Positions 48,408 to 60,463 of a DNA stretch of 64,000 nucleotides are shown here, one piece after another. Under the pieces are notes generated by a model that was not told the origin of the DNA, did no database searches, and saw nothing but the letters and a program-made list of their open reading frames with translations. The DNA comes from Catonia carolina (taxonomy: Eukaryota > Arthropoda > Insecta > Hemiptera > Achilidae): the NCBI GenBank assembly GCA_035578175.1, contig JAQMRL010000003.1, forward strand, positions 26,360,672 to 26,424,671. Reading direction: 5' to 3'. The first letter of the stretch is position 1; each line of letters starts with the position of its first letter. Made by a program: the position numbers and the translations under genes.

Positions 48408-49710
48408 CGAGGTGTGTTCAAAAAGTAACGGGAATTTTTAAATTTTGCGGGTTTGGATAGTCCGATTGTAAATTTTTTTTTTTATTATGTTGGTACACAT
48501 GCCCCTGACGTACGATAAAATTTTCAACAATATTCATTGCTTAGTTCTTAAGTGGAAGCCGCTAAGGTTAGACGTGTTTTTCGAGCACGGCTATTTTTGT
48601 TTGTTAAAAAAAATGGATCAAAGAATTTGTATTAAATTTTGCGTGAAAAATGAAATAAAGTGTGTGAAATGTTAACAAAGGCATATGGTGAGTCTGCTAT
48701 GAGTAAAACAAGGATTTACAAGTGGTATAAGCGTTTCCAAGATGGCCACGAAAACATTGAAGATGACGAACGACCCGGACGTACAAGCACATCAACAACC
48801 GATGAAAACGTGAAAAAAGTGAAAGAAATGGTTATGAACGATCGCCGAATCACAATCAGAGAAGTCAGTGATGATGTTGGCATATCGATTGGCTCATGCC
48901 ATGAAATTTTTTCGGATGTTTTGGGTATGAAACGTGTGGCAGCAAAATTTGTTCCAAAATTGTTGAATTTCGAACAAAAACAGCGGCGAATGGAAGTTGC
49001 TCAGGAGTCACTAAATGAAGTCAACAACGATGCGGATCTACTCAAACATGTTATAACAGGTGACAAAACATGGGTTTACGGATACAATGTCGAAAATAAG
49101 GCTCAATAGTCCCAGTGGAGGCATTCTGGATCGCCAAGCCCGTAAAAGGTTCGACAAGTGCGGTCGAATGTGAAGGTTATGCGTGTTCTTCGATTTTAAT
49201 GGCATAGTGCATCATGAATTCTTGCCACAAGGCCAAACAATCAATAAGGAGTACTACCTACAAGTTCAACGCCGTTTGCGTGAAGCAATCCGAAAAAAAC
49301 GCCCGGATTTGTGGCAAAACAATTCATGGCTTTTGCACCACGATAATGCACCTGCTCACACTTCATTGCTTGTTCGTGAATTTTTGGCCAAAAACAAAAC
49401 TGTAACGATGCCCAGCCTCCATATTCGCCAGACATGGCTCCATATGACTTTTTCTATTTCCAAAAATAAAGAGAACATTAAAAGGCCGTCGTTTTACAAG
49501 CATAGATGACATTAAAAGCGAATCGGTGAAAGAGCTAAAAGCTATCACAAAGATCGAGTTTCAGAAGTGTTTCGAGGATTGGAAAAAGCGTTGGCACAAG
49601 TGTATTGCATGCGAAGGGGACTACTTTGAAGGCGACAATATTAATGTAGATGAATAAATAAATATTTGTTCAAAAAACGAAAATTCCCGTTATTTTTTGA
49701 ACAAACCTCG
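48408..49710 (+). mobile_element. Decayed mariner transposon
   Basis: Terminal inverted repeats at 48408-48437 and 49681-49710 (begin CGAGGTGTGTTCAAAAAGTA) match at 28 of 30 positions. It is 1303 bp, a full mariner length. The left flank has TA at the end of an (AT)n run; the right flank reads AA where TA is expected, probably a later mutation. Its ends are related to, but distinct from, those of the intact mariner at 2.35 kb (21 of the first 28 bases shared). Confidence 0.95.
48613..49657 (+). pseudogene. Mariner transposase, frameshifted
   Basis: It starts MDQRICIKFCVKNEIKC, then shifts frame to AYGESAMSKTRIYKWYKRFQ with GRTSTSTTDENV and ISIGSCHEIF (helix-turn-helix). AKFVPKLL stands at the WVPH linker. 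The first catalytic block is TGDKTW (Glu to Lys beside the Asp), followed by a stop at KAQ (about 49107). After another shift come FFDFNGIVHHEFLPQG and LLHHDNAPAH (second Asp). The third block YSPDMAPYDF is readable only in a shifted frame near 49420-49455. The C-terminus ends WKKRWHKCIACEGDYFEG before the stop at 49655-49657. At least three frameshifts and two stops make it non-functional. All segments are collinear with the intact transposase at 2545-3597. Confidence 0.93.
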
Positions 49711-49934
49711 AATATATATAAAAAACTTTTAATATAATTTTTTAAACAAATAAACAATATTATTAAATTAAACTTTGAATATAAACAAAAATAATTAAAT
49801 AATAAAAGAAATTATGTAAATGATTTAAATATATTGCAACCAGCTGTATTATGCCAAGGGGGAAGGAAACTGTTGGTGTAGTGATAATCTTAATTACGTA
49901 GTTGTCAAATCGGATCTGAACAGCTATCACCCAA

Positions 49935-50230
49935 GATGTTCTTTCTTCTTTGTTTCATCAACCGGGAGATTGGTTGGCCTAAAATTCTCCTCTCACGATA
50001 GCCAGTTTTTCACTTCCTCATCTCTCCTCCTTTCTTCATCCAAATATTTCAGCCTTGGTCTTTCCTTCATGACACAACCCTACATCAGTTCTTCAAGCAG
50101 CGTGTTGAATAAGGTCAAAAGTCACTGGGGTGTCCAGTCATACAATTTATTTTTCCTTTGATTGTTTTTAAGAGAGTTCTTCTATCACTTTCTCTTACCA
50201 GTTCAATTCTATTGGTCATTCTATCTGCCA
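49935..50230 (-). pseudogene. LINE C-terminal remnant
   Basis: The minus strand reads KERPRLKYLDEERRRDEEVK and NWLS, a stop, then EENFRPTNLPVDE (about 50085-49945). This matches the 'GRPR.KYLDQ.K.D.......V..LA..R..WR.A.NQ' C-terminus of insect LINE proteins. Upstream, GKINCMTGHP may be the decayed 'RK..W.GH' block. Confidence 0.65.
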
Positions 50231-50680
50231 ATTGAAATTAAGCATTATCCGTTAACACATTTCAAAGCCTCCCAGAAAGAGGATTGCCAAGGTATGATTG
50301 TCTTATTTACAAAAAAAATGAAAGTATTTATCCGCGGTTAAATCTATATCGCAAACGTAAGCCCGGCAGTCACTAACTTATAAAAAAAATCACATGTAAA
50401 TTATATCATAAAATTACTACACAATGTTGACACACAATAAATTTGAATCACGTACGAAGCTTCTCACATAAAACATGTACATCAGGGCAATTATCGAGTT
50501 TTCAACAAACACGTTTAAATACCTTAAGCCAAGGGATCTTCTTCCAGAGGCAAATTACAAAACTTTATTTAATATTATTCATTTATTTAAAGCCGCATCA
50601 ACTGCTTGGTTATTAGCGACTACGGTAGGTAATGCATCGAGAACAGTCGATTTTAAATTATAAAAATTTCCAGACCCTGG
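50231..50680. other. Intergenic, no gene seen
   Basis: The 62-codon frame at 50475-50663 (+) has no recognisable domain. Confidence 0.4.
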
Positions 50681-50735
50681 CCGAGAATCGAACTCGGTTC
50701 CTTCACGTGGTAGGCTAGTGCGCTAATACACTATA
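50681..50735 (-). repeat. tRNA-derived SINE head
   Basis: The reverse complement carries a strong T-arm/B-box, CCGAGTTCGATTCTCGG (5-bp stem, 7-nt TTCGATT-type loop), preceded by TAGTGTATTAGCGCACTAGCC, which resembles the D-to-anticodon region of SINE heads. No closed cloverleaf can be drawn with the flanks, so it is not called a tRNA gene. Confidence 0.6.
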
Positions 50736-51744
50736 GTATAGTACACTATGGAGTCGGTCTTTAACGATGGCTACTAACTTCAACAAGTAAATAAACTTTT
50801 GCAGCACAAATAAGTATTGTTAGTTGTAAAAAATATATTAAAATAATCTAAATAATCAGTATAACATTGCAAAAATATAATGAGAGAAACTAATAGTACT
50901 CTTCTTTGTTTTAAAAATGAAGCAATTTTATTGATATGCAGGCCTATTTAAATTTAAGTAAAACTTTAATGTTTAACTAAAAATTTACTTTTACTGAAAA
51001 CTTTTAATATGTGATTGTCAGATTTATTTCTAAAATATTTATTATTTTAGTACACTGCGATAGAAATATGTCATAATTTTTTTTTAAAGTACTCTTCTGT
51101 CAATTTGAAGTTTCTTTTTTCAATCTTATTTTATTTTTTCCTCATCTTCCCTTAAATTTACACCGAATTTTTGTTCTCTTTAGTTATTTCCTTTAGTTTT
51201 TTTTGTTTTTTAGTTTTTTTATAGCCAACATCCGAACCGGATAGGCACCATAAGAAGAAGAAGTTATTTTTCTTTTTTTAGCTTTCAAGTTAACGTCAAG
51301 TTTTCTTTTACTACTCTAGTACTTTAGTGAATGAGTTGGAGAAATGACTATCCAAAATTTTCTTATTATTATAAAAACCATACTTGTAGTAAGTAAACCG
51401 GCACTTTTAAACTTCACTTTTGCTAATAAAGTATTAATTACGACTACACTACAAAAGTGTTTTTTAATCCAAGTAATGTTGACGTATAAAAATATAATTA
51501 ACAAAATCACATCACATTACGTATACACTTTGTTGGAAAATTTATTCACCCGTACTCTATGAGAATAATCAAATACTTCAGACAGGCTCTGTTAAGTATT
51601 TAAGCCTTGCTCTATAAGAATATTACACAGGAGACTAACATGAAATTACCACCCACTATAAATTATTTTTTGCTGAATTACGATTAAAGACTTTGTACTC
51701 TATATTTCACTGTATATCACAATTAACTGTTTCAGAAAAACTAA
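50736..51744. other. Intergenic, mostly featureless
   Basis: AT-rich, except for the LINE tail scrap at 51215-51262. Confidence 0.4.
51215..51262 (+). pseudogene. LINE 3' terminus scrap
   Basis: The frame reads FIANIRTG, a stop, AP, a stop, and then AAGAAGAAG. It fits the same 'IANxR..(GAA)n' 3' end as the LINE at 30.33-30.62 kb and may be an extreme 5' truncation. Confidence 0.5.
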
Positions 51745-51995
51745 ATTGTTACAACTACCTAATTCGTCCGATATGAGTGTACGGAGCTACGATTTGCTTT
51801 AGTTAGCTCACTAATTTCTCGACAAACTCAAAGGTAAACAGGATACAAGCCTTTCAAAGTAAATTGTTACGTTTGATGGCATGTGACCTCTATCACGTAC
51901 AAAACTATCATTCATCGAGACTACAACATACACGTACGGTATACACGATCATTAAAAAAACTATAGCGTACGTACACTGCTTCATTAAAAATTAA
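51745..51995 (+). pseudogene. Jockey-type LINE C-terminal remnant
   Basis: Forward reading gives YLIRPI, a stop where Trp is expected, VYGA, then NRIQAFQSKLLRLMACDLYH, VQN and RTVYTIIKKT before a stop near 51994. This is the jockey-clade series 'LIRPIW.YG', 'I..FQSK.LR.......Y..N', 'TV...I'. It corresponds to the part seen at 4.6-4.85 kb and 28.5-28.7 kb. Confidence 0.75.
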
Positions 51996-52768
51996 ATCAT
52001 CACATGAATCCAGAGAAACGAAAATTATAACATTTATACCTACCACAAAATTTACAAACAACATTAAAATGATACCGGAATACGGATCTCATAATATGAA
52101 ACACGGACGAGGGATTGCCTCCAGGTGTCATCTTCAGTTAAAATGAAATCATACGTACATCATAAATACTGCTGTTTGTATACAGTTGTAGCTATTTATA
52201 AATAAATTAAATATATTCAAATAAGTTTTTATAATGTGTACGGTTTTTAAAAAAATCTAACATTTTTTTTAACATCTGAGTTCATCTACAATCAGTTTAA
52301 AAATAACTAGTCTATAAGTAAATTGTTATGGATTTTGATAATGTGATTTGTTGTACAAGTGTGTGGCAGTGTATAAAATAAATATAAATTTTATGTGAGG
52401 TCATCAAACGAAGTTAATTTTGAAATGTAGTGTGGAGGATTATGATAGTCAGTAGCTATTCTATCAAAATAACTAATTGTAGTAACAAACAGAAGGCATG
52501 TTAAATAGAGAAATTGAATTTTCCTCAATTTGTTTGGTTGTGCATTGGTCAAAAGTTTTAATCCATAAATTCATATTAGCATTAGCATGTTTTTATAACC
52601 AGTAATTTCAGTAATAATATTAAGGGGAGAACGTATCGAGAAAACTAAAAAAAAACTATTTCTGGTTTTTTGTTCTATAATACAGTTTGAAATTCTGGCT
52701 TTAAAATGGTGTATTATTTATGTTTCTACAACTTAAAATACTTTTGTTTTAATTTTATTTGTAAGACT
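51996..52768. other. Intergenic, no gene seen
   Basis: AT-rich, stop-dense. Confidence 0.5.
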
Positions 52769-53020
52769 GGCCTTCTGGTTAGCTCAGTCAGTTAGCTGGT
52801 AGAAAGTCGCTATTATTTGTTGAGTAACACTAGTTAGGCAAGCGACTTCGTATGGTGACCAGCTGACAGCCTTTCGTGAACAAACTCCGCTGAGGGTCCT
52901 TGTTCAACAATTCATGCCGAATCACGTCACAAAAATACAGCGAAAAGCAGCGATCAAATTGGGTGGTTGTTAATAAAGTACAGTTCCCGATAACAAATAA
53001 AAGCTAAAAATAAAAAAAAT
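52769..53020 (+). repeat. tRNA-derived SINE, copy 2
   Basis: Same family and orientation as 45463-45695. Here the A-box-like string is TTAGCTCAGTCAGTTAGCTGG, closer to a tRNA D-arm. An 8-nt insertion lies near GCGAAAAGCAGCGATC. The tail is A-rich. Confidence 0.74.
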
Positions 53021-56000
53021 GTAGGACTGCACAGCTGGGAAAAACATGTTTGTTTATTGAATGTTCAGTAAGATATTGACATTTCTTTTTACAATAAATT
53101 TTATTCCTTTGTTTCAGCTGTCTTTTGTTTGTAGAATAAAGTGTTAACTTTATTACATTTTTTGTTGGTTAGTCTGCTGTTTACAATGAATTGTAAGTGA
53201 TGTAATGTTGTAAAACATATTGAACGTGTTTGTTGTCTTATTTTAAATGCGATTTCTCGCAAATATCAATTTTCAATACAAATTACCATTTTTTTAGCCT
53301 TTATAAAAGCTACTGTGCTAACATTTTTGTGGATTCTTAACCAAAACAGATGTAACTGGTACGTGTTCAGTTTTTTAAATTTTTAAAAAGAAAAGACAAA
53401 AGAATTCTTGGTTAATTTTTTACGCCAAAAATGGCAATTTTTTAAAAAACTTCTAGAAATTAAATCTGTAGTCATAAGAAAAAATCCTTCTCGAAATAGT
53501 TGTAAAAGAGTGCGAATTTTCATATAAAAAAATAAAATCTGTATATCTGATGGTTACTTATAAAACGGGGCAAATGTTAACATTAAGTAAGATAGGGATC
53601 TTGAGCTCTTCCTAACAGAAGATTTACGATGAATCAATAGGATAAGATAATATTATTAAAATAATTATTTCCCGATGTAAGGATTATTATTAATATTAGA
53701 TAGTAAATCTGTAGTAGTTAATTTGTGACAGATTAAATTAACGGTTGTTAAATTAATTAAATTTACTGTTAAGTTAAATTGACAATTATATTAGGATCAC
53801 CGATTGGACACGCTATAATCTTCCTCATACTCAAGTTATTGTTAAACTCAGAGATTCGGTATACTGTTGACAATTAGTCCGTTACTCTAATTAGTTACAA
53901 AGCGTCCATTAATGTTGTGTATTCAATTGCATTGCGTACATCAGTTAGAATTACGGTTCCACAACAAATTCCAACAACCCTAGTTAAATAATCAGCCGAA
54001 GGTTCAGTTAGACGTCACAACGATTAACTATCATCTACCGTCAGAAAAATATCTTTAAAATTGAATTATCGCTGTTAGGTTAAACGTGAAATATTTGGTA
54101 CTCAATTACAAAAAATTTTAAAAGAATTCCGAATTCCGAAAATCTAGGTTTAAGAAAAATTACCCTGCATTAAAATATATGTTAGTATCATTAGACAATT
54201 ATGCAACGATTATTGGGAAATATTTAATTATGTATTAAAAATTAAACAAGAATTTGGAAGTAAGGAAAACATAAAAATGTGCATTACTTTGTTTTAATTT
54301 CTTGATAAATCTATCAGATATACGGTATGAATCGAATTGTTTCTCAAAATCATTTGAAAATGACTCAAAAGTAATGAATGTTTGTCGCGTAAAGTTACTC
54401 AATATATTATTATTTCGTGAGAATAATTCGAATAAAGTAAACAGAAAAGGAAAACTAAAATAATTTACTACTGGGTACAGATTTTGTATTTTTGGTAGAG
54501 TATATAAATATAACTCTTGTTACGTGTTACCTGCCGAACGAAATATTTATGTAACAATTTTTGTGATAAATAACTGTTAAATAGAGGGAGATAACACTGA
54601 TATCAGTCGTATTTCATTCGTAGTAGAGATACCTTCGACTTTTTTATTTGTGGTTTTACGTCCGACTATTATGCTAGACTAATGGAAACAGAGAATAAAG
54701 TGTAAATAGATGAAAACAAATGATGAAAAAAAGCCAGACCTGACCGGGAATCTAATATCAGGAATAGCTTTAGCTAAACCTCAGGAAACCTTAGCTAAAC
54801 CTTAGGAATAGAAATAGCTTAGGTATAACTTTAGTAAGGAAGTCACTTCCGCTGATATCTACACCAACAAACCAGCAAACTTAAGCATGTTTCCTTCGTG
54901 TTGTTCTGTGAATATAATGAAAGACGATACCTTTATGATAGGCCTATACTTTATCAATGAAATAGAAAAGTATCCATGAATTTGAAACTATCAGCTTAAA
55001 GAATATGCCTATCGCTTCTAAATTTTAGAAAAAATTACTAAAATATTCGTCGCGTGGAATAGCTGTCCACTAGTTGTACAGTCATTCCTATTTCACAAGT
55101 GTCTTACGATTTTTGTCGTAGAAAAAATGTAGATTTGCTTCTATATGTGGACGGTCTCAGTGTTTTCACAATAAATGGTTTACCAGCTGTCTGTGTTACG
55201 TGTACGTTGTGGCCAGCACAAAATAAAATAAATTTTGTCCACGTATTTTATTTAATATCAATATAAGCGACTGGGTGTACGAGACAGAATGAGAGAGAAA
55301 GCAAGTCCTTCTAGAAGGAATTTGAATGCAAATTGTGATTGTTTGGTCCATTTGTGACGTAGTAAGTTAAGTACGTAAGTGGCCGGGGAGAAACAGGCGG
55401 AAATGGTAGTGGGTGAGAGTTAATGAGAACGAGCGGTGGTAAAAATCCAAGAACTTGCTAAAATATCACAAATATGTAGACAAGGCATAAAGAACTTATA
55501 ATGGAGTACAAGTTTTAAGCTGTGGGGAAGCTAACACATAATATTTTACGTTAATGTTATAATGAACACTCAGTTCGGCTGTTAATTGTATCAAGACGTC
55601 TCCGGGGAGAGGTGACCGTATGAAAACTTCAAGGTGTCATCAAAACTGCAATAATACAGAAATCCCGAGTCAATAAGCAAATACAATGAGCTCAGGTATT
55701 TGAAAAAATTGTACTTTTTATTCATGGCCATGGTATATAGAATCTGTTATTTGAGTAGTAGTGTTCATTTTCGTTTCTTTAATATTAATCTTAGTTATTA
55801 AATATGTGTTATATTATCATCATAAACTTGTGTTTTTTGTTTGAATTCAGCCTTCTTTCACTTAGAAAACACTGAATGCAACGACTTTGGGTAAAATTAA
55901 TTCAATTAAAGACAAATTTATTCAGAATAATTTACAGGACATCCCGAGATTCAAAATTTAATACACATTTTTACAAAAAACTCATAATATTTTGTAAGGA

Positions 56001-56229
56001 GACGGTAAAAACGTTAATCTTTCACCCAAATAATTATGTTTTATATCATACAAACATTAATTTGATATCTATAATATTTCTGTTTTGCATTTTACACGTC
56101 TTATAACACTCATCTTGTTGCGCGGTCGGTCTTAAATAATGTTAAATTGTTTTTTTAATTGCTTTTACAGCCTCATTGGAAAACTTGAATCAAATTTAGA
56201 AATCCCTCTTGGTTTGTTCCTAATAATTG
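53021..56229. other. Intergenic, no gene seen
   Basis: AT-rich. A local TTAGCTAAACCT.AGGA duplication lies at about 54768-54812. TAGGCCTA lies at 54939-54946. The frame at 55876-56106 has no domain. Confidence 0.45.
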
Positions 56230-56600
56230 TTCATATTTGTGGATCTGATCTGTCTGATTTTATATGCACAAATCATTGACGACGTAGCTCGAGTTTTTCG
56301 ACGAATCGTGTTTCTTTATCTTTAAGCAACTTAAGCTGTTCACATTTTTCTAAAAGATCTTGTTCTGGAATGTTAATTTCTTAAATATCTTGCTTTATTT
56401 TAGCCGACCACTTTGGAGGATTTTCCATGAGTTAATTAGAGAAATGAGTTGTATTACTCGATTGTCCGGTATTCTAAGTAAATTCCCGAAGAAAGAAGTT
56501 CGTTTCTTCCGCATGATGTCAGTATTTGGCTCAATTTTATGATAGAGTTTACAATTAGACAGATCCATATATTGTTGAGTTTCCGTTTTTTGTATATGCA
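56230..56600 (-). pseudogene. LINE (endonuclease-RT) C-terminal remnant
   Basis: The minus strand reads KIEPNTDIMRKKRTSFFGNL with LRIPDNRVIQLI (about 56540-56440), then after a shift KWSAKIKQDI, a stop and EINIPEQDLLEKCEQLKLL with KDKETRF (to about 56300). This matches the 'EP.TD.MRK.R..FFGH..R....R....I......W..E...DL....I' C-terminal series also seen at 43.3-43.98 kb. Confidence 0.78.
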
Positions 56601-58375
56601 AGTCCTAAGGATTCTTATTTCTATCTTAGGCAGTTAAATTGTAATAATTTTCTTCATGTACTTCTGTTTAGTACTGAGATTAACGTTAATTCAAACCGGA
56701 TATATTTTCAGGCAAATGCGAATCCTACTTGTACAATTTGTAATGGATTCACAATTTATTCGTAGGAAAAGCAATTGTAAATTTGGTTTCGAAAATCACT
56801 ACACCTGAAAAATATTGTATTTTTTGGAGATATTATTTTTAAATTTTAGATTTGTGAAACAAAATCCTGTTGAAAATAAAAACAGACCAATTTCTTTTGA
56901 AACGAGCAAATAACTTTTTTTTGTTATTTTCATGTTTACATTTTTACATTTTTCCATTAGCGATTAGCCTCCTTGACAACAGCGAAGATACTCGCAGACT
57001 GCAACGCTTTAAACCATTGGACCTCTACGATTTTGTTAGTCATTAAAATTTTTTTTATCTTTTCTACTTCAACTCCTAATCATCAGCATCTCATAATTGG
57101 CGTCGTTTTCATCTCTACCATCGTCATTGTCATCTCCAACTTCAACACTGTGTTTCGGGATGTTTATTCAAGGTTCATCAAGTTTGATTTTGTATAGATA
57201 TATTTTTTGTTTCTTCACAGTTAGGTCTTTTTCAAACACACTACTGAGTGTCGTTTGTGTTTTAATTCTAATGACATTACTCAGATTTTCTTATATTTGC
57301 TTAAAGTTATTGTATTTATTAACTGATTGTAAAAGAAAAAACTACTGTTAAAAAAAATATTTTTACAAGTTATTTTAATAGCAAGTGAAAAGTTCCCTGT
57401 ATTTTGTATTTATAAATTGCTTCTCATATTAGTTAATTTTCTGAAATGGTGATAACATTTAAGTAGATATGAGCACTTCAGTCAAGCGAAGAATCTTTTT
57501 TGTCGAAACACAGTTCAACGTTATAACATATTTGGGTTGTACAGTAAACGTGAGGTAAGAATTTTGATAGAAAAAGCATTTTCTACGTCATTTAGGTTTA
57601 TTATACGTGAAAAGCTATATTAAGAAAATATTCTTTGCCTTTGATTTTATCGTAATTTTTTAGGTAGGCCTACAGTTAAACACAAAAGACAAATCAAAAA
57701 TGTTTAACAATATTTATGAAAAATATTAACAATTTAAGACAAATGATTCATTAATACACCAACGCTTACATTTTTACATTATTCAAGCTTGAACTTTTGA
57801 GGGATAAAAACTGTGTAGTCTTATTATTACGAAATATTTTAAGAACATTTTAAGAAAGCTAGGGTGGAGTTTTGGAAATTGTACCAGTATTCATAATTCA
57901 TAGGGTTTCCGTTTACTTTATTTCCAGGCGCGTAGGTTGTTAAGTTTTTTGCTTTATGAGTTCTGTTAACAAAAGATGAAACGAGTGATTATAAAACCAT
58001 TGATAATTTAAACAATAGAGTGGAAATTTAAATAATAGACGATGTTCTCAATTGTTTTTTTAACCTTACACGATAAGCTACATTGAAAATTACACGAATG
58101 AAGTAAAAAAAAATCATACTTTTGTTTCATACGTTCTAATTACCAACACGAAATAAATAGAGGTAATATAGAAATAAGGTGAAAACGCTGAAAAAATAAC
58201 CAAAAAATTTGTAATAGGTACAAGTAATGGTGGTGTTAATCCAGATTTGTTTTAAAAGTCAAGTCTCTTTCCTCTATGTTGGTTTGTTACATCTTTTATA
58301 GCCTAGTTTGCATCCCGATCGCCAAGCAATTTTAACTGCTTTGTTAAAATATACGTTTTTTATAAATAGTTATTC
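56601..58375. other. Intergenic between two minus-strand LINE fragments
   Basis: If the fragments on either side came from one element, the reverse transcriptase should lie here on the minus strand, but I cannot find its catalytic motifs. TAGGCCTA lies at 57665-57672. The plus-strand frames 56973-57351 have no domain. Confidence 0.35.
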
Positions 58376-58687
58376 TTAAAACATTCTATGTTGTATAGGT
58401 TCTCTACAGGTTTTGTGCAAGTCACGTTTCGCCAGACGTAAAGATACAAATTTGTAGTTCCTAATTCTATACTCAAATTTCTTTGCTATATGTGTGTATA
58501 ATGCATTTACTTGCTTTTTGGTTGGTTTGTCTCCACTATAAAACATTATATTATAATCCTCTATGTACTTGTTTTCCCTCAGTTCTTCTTTGTTTCGGAA
58601 ATAAATAGCGCATCTATTCATTTTTTTCAAAACTCCGGCTACTTCATGTTCTTTATTTGCATGTTTATTTTGTAGTTGACCTAACAT
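58376..58687 (-). pseudogene. LINE endonuclease domain remnant
   Basis: One open minus-strand frame of 103 codons contains NKEHEVAGVLKKMN, YIEDYNIMFYSGDKPTKKQV and IAKKFEYRIRNYKFVSLRL. These resemble the N-terminal apurinic-type endonuclease of RTE/CR1-like LINEs ('L.NKE.EV...L', 'YSG.....A..GV...I.KKF...I..Y..VSERL'). The catalytic Glu block (ETK) and the AGVG block are degraded, and no start codon of the right kind is evident. The open length is probably partly by chance. It lies 1.8 kb upstream, on the same strand, of the C-terminal remnant at 56.23-56.60 kb. Confidence 0.6.
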
Positions 58688-60447
58688 TCCATGTACCGAT
58701 TATCAATAGTTTTGCAATCGATCTCTTTGTTTCCTTTTTTACAATCCAGTTGTTTACCGCTAATTTCTGTCCTATTACTGAGGCTTCTTTGGTTTCTGCT
58801 AGTAAATTAAAAATCCCCTGGCAGTGTTACCAGCGCTGCACCGAGTAAGCTTGGTAGTGGCGTTAACAATCCACTGTATTTATTCATTTACAATATTAAA
58901 TTACATTAATTTGTAAAATTTTAAAGAAAAATTATAAAAGTGAAGAATATTTGTTTCTAGTCCTGTATTTTTGTTGGGTTCAACACTAGTACAATATTAA
59001 CCCGTTTTAATACAAGCACATTATAAATTATATAGTTAATTATTAGGTTTAGGGAAGATAAAAAATAATTTTTCTACTGTAATATATCATCGCAGATGCT
59101 ACTATAATACTTTCTTATAGTATTTACTTTAAGTAATGGACTTAATTATTCGCGAAATACTGTATTAATTTAATGAGAGATAATTTAGAACTGTATTAAT
59201 AAAATATATATGATAAAGAACTGGTGAAATTTTAATCTCTTTATAATAATTAATTTACTATAAATAAACTTTGAAATTAAAACTCTATCATCTAAAATGA
59301 GGGGTAGCGAAATAGTTAACTCAGAATTTAAATTACCAAGGCGGGTGAATTCTTTATGAACTTATTAAATCACATTAAACATTTATCATTAATATTATAA
59401 GTCGTTAGTTTTTAAGTTATTATACTGTTAAAACTCGTTATAATAAAGTAAAATTATAAACTTTAATTTAATTAATTCACATATATTTATTCAACAAAAT
59501 TATTTGACAAAAAAACTTAACCAATAAAAATGACAGCAATGAAAATAATGAGTTCATGAAAATAAGTTATTAAACATTTAAAACAACAACGCAATTCATG
59601 CAATTTATCAACAATAAAATAAAATAAAACATTTCCCTTACCAAATTAATAATTAAATACAATGTCTAATGACAAAATAACAAATTTCACCGGAACAAAG
59701 AAGCCCGTACAATTTAGCCCACTAACACACCAGCCATTCAAACCGCGGCGGCGCTCCAACAATCAAATGCTTCTTTTTTATAATTAACCCTTTATAGGGC
59801 AGTACTACTGGGAAAAAATATATGTAAAATGTTAAATTTTGTTTTAAAGGGACTTGAATAATGTATATTTCTAGTGCCAGAACAGTAAGATATTTCTTTA
59901 TTTATGTTAAGCCCTATTAAGTGTAATGATTGTAATATGAGACATCTCCACAGACACACAACAAACAGTGTAAACACAGTCATAACATTCTAACGTAAAC
60001 ATAAACATAACTTTACAGCATCAACACACACACACCAGATGATCTCAACTACAGATGTAAAAGGAAAATTTTAATTTTGATCTAAAGATATAAGAGGAAG
60101 TAAAAAAAAAGAACAATTTTATGAAATTCATAAATTGGATTGTTGAACTCATTCCTTTTTAACCTTTTAAAGGAGTGAAGTGATATACAAGCTTTTTATA
60201 AATAAATAATTTTTGATAATTTAGTAACATATAGAGAATTGTATTAATATTTGGAAAGAATAATTTTAGAAGATTTGTGAAAAACGATTTAATATTTTTA
60301 AATAAGTTTTAAAGAATTTTAACGATTTTAATTGTTTGTTTTAAAAGTTTTTAAATATCTATCTCTAAATTGGTGAAATAAACAAATTGAATTTCAAACA
60401 CAAAAACTTTCAAATTTATTGATTTGTACGAACCTGGGACAATAAAA
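58688..60447 (+). other. Region expected to contain the 5' LTR of the Gypsy element
   Basis: The 5' LTR should end just before the primer-binding-site-like motif at 60448. Its start cannot be fixed, because the 3' LTR is outside the window. A TGTTACCAGCGCTGCACCG string at 58825 would be one possible start, giving an LTR of about 1.6 kb, but this is a guess. The rest is AT-rich and non-coding. Confidence 0.35.
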
Positions 60448-60463
60448 TGGTGCCGTGACCAGG
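60448..60463 (+). other. Primer-binding-site-like motif of LTR retrotransposon
   Basis: TGGTGCCGTGACCAGG begins with TGG, complementary to a tRNA CCA end, and resembles primer binding sites of insect LTR retrotransposons. It lies about 295 bp before the gag ATG. The priming tRNA was not identified. Confidence 0.6.

Noticed and set aside
50681..50735. Possible true tRNA gene
   Set aside because: The T-arm is good, but no acceptor stem or closed anticodon arm can be formed, so a SINE head fits better.
58825..60447. Exact 5' LTR coordinates for the Gypsy element
   Set aside because: Without the 3' LTR in the window the boundary cannot be confirmed, so only a region is given.
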